Source: Grammothele lineata
Taxonomy: Eukaryota; Basidiomycota; Agaricomycetes; Polyporales; Polyporaceae
Length of the DNA: 64,000 bases
Reading direction: 5' to 3'
Assembly: GCA_002150815.3 (NCBI GenBank)
Contig: NDFF03000197.1
Span: 62,001 to 126,000, forward strand
Shown one piece after another: positions 48,092 through 60,645 of the stretch. Each line of letters begins with the position of its first letter. Position 1 is the stretch's first letter. Below the pieces are notes generated by a model. It saw only the letters and a program-made list of their open reading frames with translations. It was not told the origin of the DNA and did no database searches. Position numbers and translations under genes: made by a program.

Positions 48092-49085
48092 CTATCTCCT
48101 AAGCACGAGAATGGAACCGTCTGGTACCTGGTCACTGAGTAACTTATCCATCCGCAACGTTGGCGTGTCGCCCTCAGATAGCAACAGATTCAAAGGCTGA
48201 TTGCATTGATCAGGAACAGCACTTCCTACTATCAGACGTCACGTACTTGGGAGTCGTTGATTGTCATACCGAAGTGCGCAGCTAAAGCATCGATTGCTCG
48301 GCCGGTCACGATTGTCTGCGGGGGGTACATGATACAGGCGGCTGCAGGACGAGGTAGAAAATGTAGACGACACCTTGCGGAACCAGAATACACGCTCCGC
48401 GGCGGATGATCCTGCGATGCCAACCTTGACATGCAGTCGCTCATTTACAGGCACAGCGGCATTCGCGTCCTTGGGATCACCTGGTTGCGCTTGATGCCGC
48501 ATTTTCATTGCTGCAATCTGACGCTGCGCAGCCAGTTTCTTAGAGGACACGGCTGACTTGGGGGACGGGGCCGCAGACGCGGTAGACGGGCCGAAGTGCT
48601 TGGCTAGTAGGGCTTTCGCAGCGGCATTCTTCGCTGTAGCGGGCTCAGCCGACTCGGATACGGGAGGAGTACAAGCGTGAGAGGCGGGCTCTCGATGTCT
48701 GTGCAGTGCAAGACGGGGGTGGTGTGAATGAGGGATGCCGGGCGGAAGTCACCACGAGGACGCACTGCGCACAGAATGCTTGGTGGCACCCAGGGCACAA
48801 CGCAGGGGACCGGTTCGAGGTGTCTGCGGAATCTTGGATGAAGGACTCGAGGCTTGGTTTGTTGCAAGACTGCGCGGCGCAGCGCTGCAGCTTGAATGAG
48901 CGACCCTCGTCTTCTGGGCCCTGGGACGCGGAGAGGCGGAGGAGAGGGCAGTCGTGCGCGTCGGCGGCGACGTGGTCTCTGCAGAAGAGGGCTTGGCAGG
49001 AGCAGCGGATGGGGAGAAAGTCATTGAGATTGCAGGACGAGAGCGAGCAGCGGGCTCCGACCGCAGGCAGGCCGGGCTCCGACAT
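48092..49085 (-). CDS. AN1-type zinc-finger protein (Cuz1/ZFAND1-like)
   Basis: Probably binds Cdc48/p97 and the proteasome under stress, as Cuz1/ZFAND1 do; this is by family only. Exons 48766-49085, 48374-48698, 48247-48315 and 48092-48196 give 272 residues. First AN1 finger: CSLSSCNLNDFLPIRCSC, FCRDHVAADAHDC. Second: CAAQSCNKPSLESF, CPGCHQAFCAQHREPASHAC, joined across intron 1. A Ala/Lys-rich linker follows, then a ubiquitin-like C-terminal part (ERLHVKVGIAGSSAAERVFWFRK, GRAIDALAAHFGM, LLSEGDTPTLRMDKLLSDQV, GSILVLRR). The start ATG lies 93 bp from the divergent VPS2 start. The order AN1-AN1-UBL supports the Cuz1/ZFAND1 assignment over other AN1 proteins. Confidence 0.85.
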
Positions 49086-49178
49086 GGCCGTTCGTGGAAG
49101 AGCTCGCTCGGTCCGCGCTGCGCTGCCCGCGACTCCTGCGCTTCTCTCTCTCCGCCATCTCCTTCCCCCGCGCGCCCC
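49086..49178. promoter_or_regulatory. 93-bp divergent promoter, AN1 gene and VPS2
   Basis: The whole space between two opposite start codons is 93 bp, GC-rich with CT runs (TTCTCTCTCTCC) on the VPS2 side. Promoters and leaders of both genes must overlap or run into each other's first exons. Confidence 0.5.
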
Positions 49179-50137
49179 ATGAACATCATCGTATGTATTC
49201 CGTTCTGTCTACCGTTGAGTACCAGGCTGATGTATGCTCGTTCTAGGAAACACTCTTTGGCCGCACGGTCACCCCCGCGGAACGTCTCCGCCAGCACCAG
49301 CGTGCCCTCGCCAAGGCACAGCGCGAGCTCGATCGCGAGCGCACCAAGCTTGAGCAGCAGGAGAAGAAACTCATTATGGACATCAAGAAGAGTGCAAAGT
49401 CTGGCCAGATGGTGTGTGACTCATGCTTATCCCACCGTTAGCACCGACCTCAAACCGCTCGCATGTGTAGAACGCTTGCAAGGTCATGGCCAAGGATCTC
49501 GTTCGCACCCGCAGATATGTCCAGAAATTCTACCAGATGAGGACCCAGCTCCAAGCCGTTAGCCTGCGGATACAAACACTCCGAAGCAACCAACAGATGG
49601 CGGAGGCCATGCGCGGCGCAACCCGGGTATGTGCAGACAACGCCTCGTATTTGTATGTTTATCGTCTCATACGTAATTCCAGGCTATGGGAGCCATGAAC
49701 CGGGGCCTCAACCTTCCTCAGATACAACGTATCATGATGGAGTTCGAGCGCGAAAGCGCGACTATGGACATGAAGGAAGAGATGATGTCTGACGCTGTTG
49801 ATGATGTCATGGACGACGAGCTGGAAGATGAGGAGGAGGAAGGAGACAAGATTCTCAAGCAAGTTTTGGACGAGATCGGCGTGGATCTTTCACAGCAGGT
49901 GGGTGCACAATTTATATTGTCCTCAGCTCACTACTCACTATAGCGGCGTATCAGCTCTCGGAAGCTCCAAGTGGACTCGCAGTTTCGTCGCCACTCACAG
50001 AACCCCGACAAGCAGTTGCCATTGGTGGGCCTGCAGGTAGCGCGGCCCCCGGTGGAGGTGCTCGTAGTGACGGTGGGGATGATATGTCAGATGAGGATGC
50101 CCTCCAAGCCCGGCTAGACGCCCTCCGAAGAGGGTAG
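49179..50137 (+). CDS. VPS2: ESCRT-III subunit Vps2/CHMP2
   Basis: Membrane-remodelling subunit for multivesicular-body sorting. Exons 49179-49190, 49247-49411, 49471-49626, 49683-49898 and 49955-50137 give 243 residues. The first exon encodes only MNII. The basic helical core is highly typical: ETLFGRTVTPAERLRQHQRA, RELDRERTKLEQQEKKLI, CKVMAKDLVRTRRYVQKFY, AVSLRIQTLRSNQQMAEAM, MNRGLNLPQIQRIMMEFE. An acidic stretch follows (MDDELEDEEEEGDKILKQV), then LDEIGVDLSQQLSEAP, and a MIM1-type end EDALQARLDALRRG that binds the Vps4 MIT domain. In the last intron the acceptor TATCAG at 49954 is the one that restores this end; the nearby ATAG at 49944 leads into another frame. Convergent with COG4 (99 bp). 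Confidence 0.94.
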
Positions 50138-50236
50138 CTATTCGGACGATACGCAACCAACCTCATCGCCGCTGTATATGACGCGACACGGATGTAATAT
50201 AGACGCATGGAGTGTACGTATCTTAGAGATCCGCAG

Positions 50237-53090
50237 CTATACCCTAAGGTTCGCAACATTCCGTGCCTCCTGTTGGCTGAGTTGCCATGATATCCCTGAC
50301 CCGTTGTAGAATTCATCTACATCCTCCTCCTGTGCGATGGTAAGCCTTATGAGGAACCAACAGAATAGCATGAACCAACCGAATCCAGATTCAACACGGT
50401 TGCAATCTGCTGCAGCCTAACGAATTTCTCTCTGATATCACCGAACACAGTTTGGGAGAAAAGATACGCCATGACTGCCCGGAGGTCATGGTCGAATCGG
50501 ATTGCGCCTAGCTACAGACAATATCGTTGAAGTTATATAACAAGAGGCTAATAGACACGGCAGACACACCTCGCTGAATTTAAGACTAGTCACAAACTTC
50601 TCCCATGGTCGGACTAGCACGTCGAGGGCTAGCCCGAAGAAAAGGCGGAAGTTGTTTTCCGTGAAATAGTCCTGACAGACGCAGGTCATATTTCATAGTC
50701 CGTAAATAAATGAGGCGAACGGACCTTGTAGCCATCGATGAGAGATTCCCAAGCTTTTACGAAGCGTTTCCGAACGATGTCTTGTAGCTCAGCTGCAGCA
50801 TAGCCGTCTTCGTCCAGAACGTAGGAGAGATCTTTATAGATGTCAGGAATGAACGTGCGCAGCTTGGGACGAAGTAGCTGGTTGAATAGCTGTTCTATGC
50901 CTGCCTGAACGACGAGTGGATGTGAGCACTTCTCAGGGCTGTCCATACGGGACAAACTTGCCCTCAACGTCGAACGGTACTTCGGAACCAAGCTCATAAA
51001 CAAATTCACGCTCTTCTTCACACCTTCCACCTCCGAGGCCAAGAAGTGCTGAGGAATGAGGTTTGATTGTAGTAAGTCTTTGATCAGGCGCTCCATGTGT
51101 GAAGATGATATGTCGAGGTCGTTCAATAGAATCTACCAACAGAGTTAGACGGTTCACCATGCCATAGTCGCCGTGCTCACAATGAAGGCTTGCCGGTTTT
51201 CTCTCTCTGTGTTTACCCCCCGATTGCCCTGCCCGTTGGCGCTGCCTTTGTAAACGCTGTCCAATTTATTCTTGATGACGCGCGCGTAGTCTTTGTCCAT
51301 AACATCTCGCAGCAACTCCGAGGTGCGCTCAACAGTGGCCAGTGAAGCAGTAGTGAGCATTCTAGACAAGACTACTTTCAGGATGTAGAACGCGTCATCC
51401 GGTGTTGTTGTAAACACCTGAGTTTGAGACATGTCTTGCATCGACAAACGGTGTGCCTCGGAGGATAGAGGTAAGGGTACATCTCGCTAATTGAAGGAAG
51501 GCAGCTACCTTATCTATAACTGATCGAGCGTACCACACTTCCATGGGCGTGTAATATGTCGAAAGCATATGTTCAATGGCTTCCTGGGACTCCGAAGTGT
51601 CGACCACTTGCAATTCATCGTCTAAGCGATAGTCTGCGCTGTCTCTCGGTGGCGATTGGAGGACAGTCTGTCGAGGGTTGGATGGTGGAATACCTTCTTT
51701 GTCGTCATCCGAGTCCGAATCCTCCTGATCCCATGGGTAAACGAAATTGCCGAAGCAGGGGCGATGACATTGACCTTAAGTCTATCATGCATGAACTTAC
51801 GGAACAAACCCCATCGACTGCTCATTCCTGCGGCCTCAGAGACTACCTTGTCCACCTCGCGCGGGTCTACTAGATCTTCTTCATCCGCTGCGGTGGACAC
51901 TGACCTTTGGATGCCGGCCGTGGGTGGAGGTGTGGAGATGTCAGCCAACTGTCTCCGAAAGTGAGCACCACGAAACATGTTCTAAGGTTGCAGATACAAT
52001 GACCTTGCGTTTCATGGACCGTTCTTCTTCCCATCCTTCGAGGAGGTCTTTCACAACGCGGTCGGATTCCCGGAGAAGCCGCTCAAGAACGGAACTCATT
52101 TTTCCAGAGCCATAGTACTTCTCCACTACCGGCTGGTGTTGGTCCACAATGAGGGCAATACTCTCAAAGAGGGCCGTCAACGCCGTGATGTAGTACAATG
52201 GCGATGACGCTATTTGTGTGAGGGTCGTATGGGTGAAGATTGGAGAAAGTAAAAGACATACTCTTCGCAGATGCGGGCGCGCGCACTTTGACCAGTTCGA
52301 CTACAAAGGACGCGTACGCCTGTAGGCCTTCTGTTTCCCATCCAATTGCGGGGAACAGCTTGAAGAAGCGGCTTGTGGCAGCCGCGTCTCGCGCCGCCGA
52401 CGCTTTCTCAAACTCGCGTTTGAACACAGCAAGAAGTTGTTCACGCGCCGCTTGCAAAGTTTGCGCAGGTGGAAGATGACTCTCCGTAGTAGGCTACGGT
52501 GCGCATCGTCAGAGAGGGCTCTGGGAGAGATGTGATGTTCGGACATACTACAGCTGTTTCAGCAAATGTCCCTGAGATTACCTCCAGAGGCAAGGCCATG
52601 GCTCGCGCGCAGTGACGGGTAGCCGATTCCCAATCCTGTTGTTTGATCGAACTGTGCAGCGCTGCCAAAGATGACTTCAAGAGGATGTCGGTCGCGGATA
52701 TGCGTCGCGAGGAAAAAACGGATTGAGGGGCGGTATATCACGTACCTTGAGCTCAATGATCTGGCCCACTCGCTCTGAAGCCTCCCGAACTCTCTTCATC
52801 TCTTCGTCCAGGGATCGCACACGTCCTCCAACATCTTGAGCAGTTCTAGCTGTCAGAGAGACTGTCTGATCGAGTAACTGAGTTTCCACGGTTAGGACAT
52901 CGAGCTGGGGACCCAGAGACTTGAGACCAGATAGGGATGCGGCGATAGGTTCGAATGACGAGAGCAGATCCGACAAAGAATTCGTGAGCTCAGCCTCGCG
53001 CGATTGGAGTTTGGCAAGGGCGGTGAGAATGTCGGGTAAGTTCCCAAGATGACGAGGATTTGAGATAGATGTTTGAGGAGTTTCACTCAT
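50237..53090 (-). CDS. COG4: Conserved oligomeric Golgi complex subunit 4
   Basis: Tethering-complex subunit for retrograde traffic within the Golgi. Eleven exons: 52746-53090, 52549-52674, 52262-52481, 52004-52209, 51775-51948, 51509-51724, 51181-51456, 50725-51132, 50570-50671, 50380-50511 and 50237-50329; 765 residues. N-terminal coiled coil (LTALAKLQSREAELTNSL, DVLTVETQLLDQTVSLT). Then SSIKQQDWESATRHCARAM, LQAAREQLLAVFKREFEKA, and the strongly conserved LYYITALTALFESIALIVDQ with VEKYYGSGKM and GWEEERSMKRK. Later YYTPMEVWYARSVIDKAHRL, LNDLDISSSHMERLI, NFRLFFGLALDVLVRPWEKF and the end EARNVANLRV. An acidic Ser/Asp segment (EDSDSDDDKE) marks the middle. All junctions keep phase. The C-terminal exon was placed by the conserved EEDVDEFYNGSG pattern. 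Confidence 0.92.
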
Positions 53091-53384
53091 GGTCTGGAGT
53101 GAGCCCTTGGAGTATGTCGATTGATACCAATGGGCGAGCACGGCACAGCTCCAAGACGGGAACCAAAACTCAGCCACCGACGCGTCGATGGCGCACGTCG
53201 GTATCATTCTCACGCGCTACGAGGCTCTCATACCGCCTCAACAACAATAAATTAGATTCCGAGATACATCTCTACACGCAAACTACAACAATATCTTCGA
53301 CATAACGATACATCGGTACAGCTGAGATCTCAATACACGTCCGCCCACCTTCCATATCGTATCCGCTCCATTCCTTGACCTAAC

Positions 53385-55183
<1,799 letters not shown>

Positions 55184-55693
55184 GGTGCTGACGGCTAGGA
55201 TAAGAAAGAGACGTGATAGGAGGAAGAGATGGTGGATGATGGAGTGTTTGGAGGTCAGCCCTCTTCTCACATCGATGAGCGCCGGTCTCCTCGGCGCTCT
55301 CCGCGGGCGTCCTCAGTTACTAGCAGCGCAGCATTCGCGCGTTCACGACCATCATTCAATCAAGCCAGCCAGTCAATGCGATTGCACTGCGTAGGTGGTC
55401 TCGTACCCACCTGTATGATGTTGTCGGATTTCGGGTTTGGGCGTTGAAGTTGAGGTGGGCGAGTATGGCGTCCACCTTTAGACATTTATTTTCAGGCGCC
55501 GCGCGCGCCGTGCCAAGTCCGCGCACCGCGCGACGACTCCGGCGCTAATTGATACTAACAGTTGACCAGAAGTGCAAGATTTTAGCGCCGGAAGCCCGTG
55601 TGCGCCCCACCATCAATTTGAGGCCGCAATATTTTTTGATATCGAGTCTGTATCGTATGAGGAGCAGTTGTGAATTTTTTGGGGAGGAACGGA
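55184..55693. other. Upstream of the MAP kinase; edge of the repeat-rich region
   Basis: Promoter of the MAP kinase and transition to repeat DNA. A segment at about 55422-55462 (TGTCGGATTTCGGGTTTGGG and onward) recurs in the same orientation at about 56497-56538 (TGTCAGATTTTGGGTTTGGG), on the other side of the TIR element described next. No gene recognised. Confidence 0.5.
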
Positions 55694-56428
55694 TGCATCA
55701 GAAAAGGCCCATCTGTCTTCTGATGTCTTTGAGTGGTCTTCACAGGGCAGCGTCAAATTCTTGTCAAGACTGCCCTTGGTCTTGGCTAAGACCAGTTAAG
55801 ACCACAAAAAAGTGTCTTAGTAATGCAATATGTCCTACAGTAAAATAGGTATGTCTTGTCTATGTCTTGAGTCAATGAAGGCAGTCTCACAGATACCCTA
55901 AATTGTCTTGTAAATACCTTAACCCCTTTGTGCAGCTTTTAATGCATTTACCTAGCTTTATAATGAGTCTTGATCCTGTACTGATCAGACCATACTGGTG
56001 TGTAATGCGTAACGGAGGCCTCTGAACTGCCTGTATTCACCCTCTGTAACACGTAACAGGCGGGCCCACCGCCTCCGGCAGCGCGATGTGCCCTCTAAGG
56101 AGGCCAAAGAAGGCCAAAATGGGGTGCTAAATTGCTGTATATAGCAAAGTTTTGGGCGCCGAATGGCGCCCGTAATGCATAACATTCGGTGCCACTGCAC
56201 CACCAGATTGTAAGTAGGGCGTAATGCCCTAGACCCCCCGCCGCTATGGTCTGATCAGTATAGTATATGAGCCATTTAGTCTCTGTGCTCTAAAGTCTTT
56301 ATTCAAGTCTTTACTTATGGTCTTAGCTGGTCTTAGCCAAGATCAAGGGCAGTCTTGACAAGAATTTGACGCTGCCCTGTGAAGAGCACTCAAAGACATT
56401 GGAAGACCAATGGGCCTTTCCTGATGCG
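55694..56428. mobile_element. Non-autonomous TIR element (about 0.73 kb)
   Basis: Inverted arms of roughly 110 bp: the left arm (about 55694-55802) contains AGGCCC..., CTTCACAGGGCAGCGTCAAA, TTCTTGTCAAGACTGCCCTT and GGTCTTGGCTAAGACCAG. The right arm (about 56318-56428) is its reverse complement with a few substitutions. The interior has no coding potential and contains a second, smaller TIR element. Exact ends and target duplication could not be fixed by eye. Confidence 0.75.
55981..56258. mobile_element. Nested MITE with 14-bp TIRs and TA target duplication
   Basis: Begins CTGATCAGACCATA (55981-55994) and ends TATGGTCTGATCAG (56245-56258), an exact inverted repeat, with the dinucleotide TA directly outside on each side (55979-55980 and 56259-56260). 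Size 278 bp, no open frame. A TA duplication is the mark of Tc1/mariner-type (Stowaway-like) MITEs. It sits inside the larger TIR element at 55694-56428, so it inserted later. Confidence 0.72.
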
Positions 56429-56994
56429 GTAGGCACCCAATACAGATGCACAATCAGTACTGAAGCTGCTCAACTTGCAGCGGTGTTGGCGCAAGATGTC
56501 AGATTTTGGGTTTGGGCATCAAGGTTGAGGTGGGTGAGGCCCACTGAAACGGGTACAAAGGGCACAATACGGGTCAGTGAAGTCAGCGGGATCTAAGCCC
56601 TCACGCTCACCGGTGCGATAAGAGTCATATATTTAGCTTACGAGCGTGCTATTGAGTTCACTGTGCGTTTGTAATGTAGGCTCCCACTCACTGGCCATTA
56701 GGTACCCCAGTACTAGCATTCATGTTGGCTGCCCAGATAGCCTAGTTTCCCATTCAGATTTCTTCGCGCAAATATATTGTATTTTCCAGTAGCACCATCT
56801 GAGTGAACACATTTGGCTAGTCAAGGCTTCCATTCGCTTGAATGTGCTCGGGGGGGTAGGGGATGGCTTACCTAAGGGCATTCCGGGGAGATATTGTAGG
56901 GAGAGTATTTTGATAGTAATGGGGGCCCTATTCGGGTGAACTAGATGTGGTTCACTAAGCTTCCGTTCAGGCGAATTATGCCTGTAGAGACACC
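56429..56994. other. Repeat-region spacer
   Basis: No gene recognised. Contains the second copy of the short direct repeat (about 56497-56538) and leads into the 42-bp minisatellite. Confidence 0.5.
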
Positions 56995-57690
56995 TCGGAC
57001 ATATTTTGCCCTTCAATATAGCTGATGGAAGGCTACTCGGGCAAGTTTTGCTATTCAATGTGATTGGTAGGAGGCTACTCGAGCAAATCTTACCCTTTAA
57101 TGTGGCTAGTTGGAGGCTACTTGGGCAAGTTCTATTATTGAATATAGTGGGCAGGAGGGTACTCGGGCAAGTCTGACTATTCAATATAGGTGGGGGGGGG
57201 GTACTTGGGTAAGTCTTACCCTTCAATGTGGCCAGTTAGGGGCTGCTCGGGCAAATTGTGCTAACTCATATAGCTGGTAGGGAGGCCTGCTCAGGCAAAT
57301 CCTGCCCTTCAATATGACTAGTGGGGGTCTACTTGGGCAAATCCTACTATTCAGTATGGTTGATGGGGGCCCATTCGGGCAAGTCCTACTATTCAATATA
57401 ATGGGTGGAAGGCTACTCGGGCAAGTCTCACCCTTCAATGTGGCTAGTTGTAGGCCACTCGGGCAAGTTCTATTATTGAATACGGTTAGTAAAAAGCCCT
57501 TCGGGCAAGTTTTACTATTTCATATAGGTGGGGGGGGGGGATACTCGGGCAAGTCTTACCCTTCCATGTGGCTAGTAGGAGGTCACTCGGGCAAATTCTA
57601 CCCTTCAATGTGGCTAGTGGGGGCTACTCGGGTAAATTATATATTACCTTCAGAGGGGTCCTCAGGCAAATTCCTTCTTCTAAACATGGC
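56995..57690. repeat. 42-bp minisatellite, about 16 degenerate units
   Basis: Tandem units of about 42 bp with the core CTACTCGGGCAAGT, then C/T-rich ACCCTTCAATGTGG and CTAGTTGGAGG. Units vary by substitution and small G-run length changes (runs of 9-10 G at about 57190 and 57530). As 42 is divisible by three, long open frames result on both strands, with repeated 14-residue motifs. These look like a by-product of the repeat and not a gene. Confidence 0.85.
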
Positions 57691-58176
57691 TGCTAGTAAA
57701 CATTCTTAGACATTTGCTGAATACAGCATAGTTGGGCAGTCCTTAGAGCCACCTTCTTGTTTGCCTTAAGATATATTCTAATGTCTTATATAAATAACTC
57801 TGCTTCAAAATGAGAATCCCCAATAGAAAGAGGTTTCTTCTATGCACTGTTGAGTATTTCGGAGAAGTCTACAGATTGCATGTATGATGTGAAATCAAAA
57901 GTTGTGAAATCTTCTACCTTTACCTAACCCAAACTTAATGATTGTAATTTGCTTAAAATTAATAATCTTTATATCCATTCTATCCATTAAAAAACTTCAT
58001 AGATTACACGGTTTAGTCAACTGTTAACCGAGACTCTCAATAAACTTGCACAGCAAACCATAATATACTAAACCAGCTTCCATTTCAACACTCCTTTCAC
58101 ACTTGCAAAGTATAACAAGGGGGGCTACACCATATACTCACATAACTTGGTTCCATCCTGCATCCATTTATGCAAA
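57691..58176. other. AT-rich gene-free stretch
   Basis: About 0.5 kb of AT-rich DNA without open frames of note or recognisable elements. Confidence 0.5.
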
Positions 58177-58385
58177 TGACTGAGTTTCATGGTCATTCCA
58201 TTCACATCAATAGTTGAGCTTTACAGTAATGCTGTTTGTGTGAACCATTCAGCTTCACGCTACTTCCATTCGAGTGAATAGCTTCGCTTCATGAAACTAC
58301 CATTCACACTAATATCTCAGTTTTACAGAGTTACTATTTGCACAAATATCTCAGCTTTACGGGGCTACCGTTCACACGAATAGTA
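58177..58385. repeat. Degenerate minisatellite, about 40-bp period
   Basis: Five or six imperfect units of the form CTCAGCTTTACGGGGCTACC followed by ATTCACACGAATA. It directly abuts the left end of the TIR element at 58388. Confidence 0.65.
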
Positions 58386-58387
58386 TC

Positions 58388-59505
58388 GACCTCTCTAAAA
58401 TGTTGAATGGCATGAGTGCACTTAGAAAAGTGATACAGTTTATATAGCAAATGACTTTTCTAATAATGAATTTTCCACAAATTGACCTATTTAAAGCAAC
58501 CTCGCTAAACAGTGACCTACTTGAAGGGCAACCTCCCCAAAAAATGTCCTTTAAACAACCTCCCTGAAAATTTTAAATGATATAAGTGTGTTTAGAAAAG
58601 CAATACACTTCAAAAGGTTCTGTGGTGATCAACCTCTCTGAAAATAACTTCCCCAAAACTCAACAAAAAGAATGAAGAGAGACAGACAATAATTAAAAAA
58701 ACCTCCTTTGTATAGTGAGACTAAAAAGGATTATATCCTGTCTTGGAGGTGCAAATCAAAAATATAAATCTTCGGTTATATACCCCTTGATAGTACTTAC
58801 AAATGTTTACAAAACACAAAAAAGATGGACAGAATCTGTTCACAGTTGCTGGAGATATGCTTACTTCTCTGGTGTTATTCCAAAAGAGCACAAAAACCAT
58901 CTTGGGAACACATGGACGGATTTGGATGTAAGGGATTTCATTTTAAAGCTCTTGAACACACCTTTGTAATGCATCCAGCTGTGTGCAGGGGACATTAAAA
59001 TTGCACAAGCTATTTTAAATTTGATGCAGGCTCATGTCCTATTCAGATATACCTTTTAGGCCTTTTAGCTCCTTTTACTATAAGCTTAAAGAAGAGATGA
59101 GGGGATGATTAAATGGTACATAGTAGAGTGATTGAAATGTATCACTTCTTAAAGCATACTTGTGTCAAAAAATTTTCAGGGAGGTTGACTTCGGGGAAGT
59201 TGCTTTTTGGTGAGGTCATTTTAAAAAGGTTGAGTTTTGGGGAAGTTATTTTCAGAGAGGTTGATCACCACAGAACCTTTTGAAGTGTATTGCTTTTCTA
59301 AACACACTTATATCATTTAAAATTTTCAGGGAGGTTGTTTAAAGGACATTTTTTGGGGAGGTTGCCCTTCAAGTAGGTCACTGTTTAGCGAGGTTGCTTT
59401 AGATAGGTCGATTTGTGGAAAATTCATTATTAGAAAAGTCATTTGCTATATAAACTGTATCACTTTTCTAAGTGCACTCATGCTATTCAACATTTTAGAG
59501 AGGTC
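58388..59505. mobile_element. 1.1-kb element with about 280-bp terminal inverted repeats
   Basis: Left end GACCTCTCTAAAATGTTGAA (58388) and right end TTCAACATTTTAGAGAGGTC (to 59505) are inverse copies. The match continues inward for about 280 bp on each side (to about 58668 and from about 59225), with few differences. Each arm contains several short sub-repeats such as AACCTCCCC and AACCTCTCTGAAAA. The central part of about 0.55 kb has one open frame of 84 codons (58715-58969) with no recognisable domain. No transposase is visible, so it is non-autonomous. No clear target duplication could be seen. Confidence 0.82.
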
Positions 59506-60398
59506 ACTTTTCAATTTGATTATCTTAAAGCTTAAAGTACACCCTTTATACTTAACCAGTATCCCTGTGCCATATAAACTACAGCTTTAAACTGCTCAGG
59601 GAGATCATTACTCGGGGAAGTTCATTTCTGGGAGGTGATTTTTAATGAAAAGTTGCTGAGGTACTATACCATTTGTCTCAATAAGAGTAGTAATGATTCA
59701 ACAAATTTATATGAACAGGCTTATAGGCAAACTGCATTATTTGCACCAATGAGAAGCTAGGCAAACTGAATAATTCACATCAATGAGAGGTCAGGCAAAC
59801 TGAATTATTTACATGAATGGGGAGCTAGGCAAACTTAATAATTCATGCAAATGGTGGTGCCATAGCATTGAAATATTCACACCAGTAGTAGCCTCAGGCA
59901 GCCTAGCAATTCACATAAATGGGTATGGCGAAGAACCTCTCCGAAGGGGTAGAATCATTTACTTGGGCATCAGTATCCATACTACAAGCATTAACATCAT
60001 AGAAACTGTAACTGAATGTATCTCGTGGTATTTTACTAGGTACTTTCCCGAGGTGCACATTCACGTGAATGAGAGCACCGAAGAAATAATTCTTTCGCAT
60101 GAATGTGGGTACCAGTAAGCTAGGTAGATTCGCACAAAGAAATCTGAATGGTAAACACAGCTATCTGGGCAGCCAACCTGAATGGTAATACTGGCAAACC
60201 CGCGGCCATGCACTGAGGCTCCCTACTACCCCGGAACAACTGCACACTTGACAACCTGCCTGCTTGTTCTAACATAAGAAGAGCCTTGCAGTGGCAGCAA
60301 AACATCAAAAAGGAGTCCTATATAGAGTCAGGAAGCACCAGCCGACAACATGTAGATGGTGGCTTGATATTCTCGTCAGAGGGGCCTAAAGGTGCTGA
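59506..60398. other. Gene-free stretch with a short minisatellite
   Basis: Contains about four units of about 36 bp, GAGCTAGGCAAACTGAATAA with TTCACATCAAT, at about 59715-59852. The rest is AT-rich without a recognisable gene. Confidence 0.55.
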
Positions 60399-60645
60399 TC
60401 ACTTTCTAGCAGCAGCACAGCTTTGGGCAAATAGCCCACAGTAACGGAGATCTTTCCGGAGAGAGGGGTTTTCATCGAAATGTTTGAGAATGACCATCTT
60501 CATTGTGTCCTTTGTTGCCTTTGGGTCTACCTGCAGCTTGAGTAAAGCTATGATGTCCCAGAGCTCCTGAGCAGTTTCCCCAGAGAAACCACCAGTGAAG
60601 ATAAATGAGTCGCCTTTCGCCTGTCGCTCTCGCTCTTCCTCCTAT
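60399..60645 (-). pseudogene. Fragment of a SAP-like domain reading frame
   Basis: A minus-strand frame ends at a stop at 60399-60401 and starts after a stop or AG at about 60646. It reads as a charged coiled segment (EEERERQAKGDSF), then IFTGGFSGETAQELWDIIAL and a helix-loop-helix with ILKHFDENPSLRKDLRY and CGLF. This resembles the SAP-like tail (helix, then HFDxNPxLKxDxRFxGLF) seen in many agaricomycete repeat-associated proteins. Upstream, a related frame (KEKEEDRRLE) is separated by 18 nt containing two stops, so the gene is broken or its upstream exon is lost. The family link is by eye. Confidence 0.5.

Noticed and set aside
51590..51700. Additional COG4 intron starting GTATTC
   Set aside because: The stretch reads through in frame with plausible Pro/Ser-rich sequence, and the acceptor phase would not fit.
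56720..57226. Minus-strand 168-codon ORF as a repeat protein
   Set aside because: The open frame is a by-product of the 42-bp period; the opposite strand is equally open, and G-run length changes break the frame.
56995..57690. CRISPR-like array
   Set aside because: Units are contiguous and degenerate with no unique spacers, and the DNA is eukaryotic.
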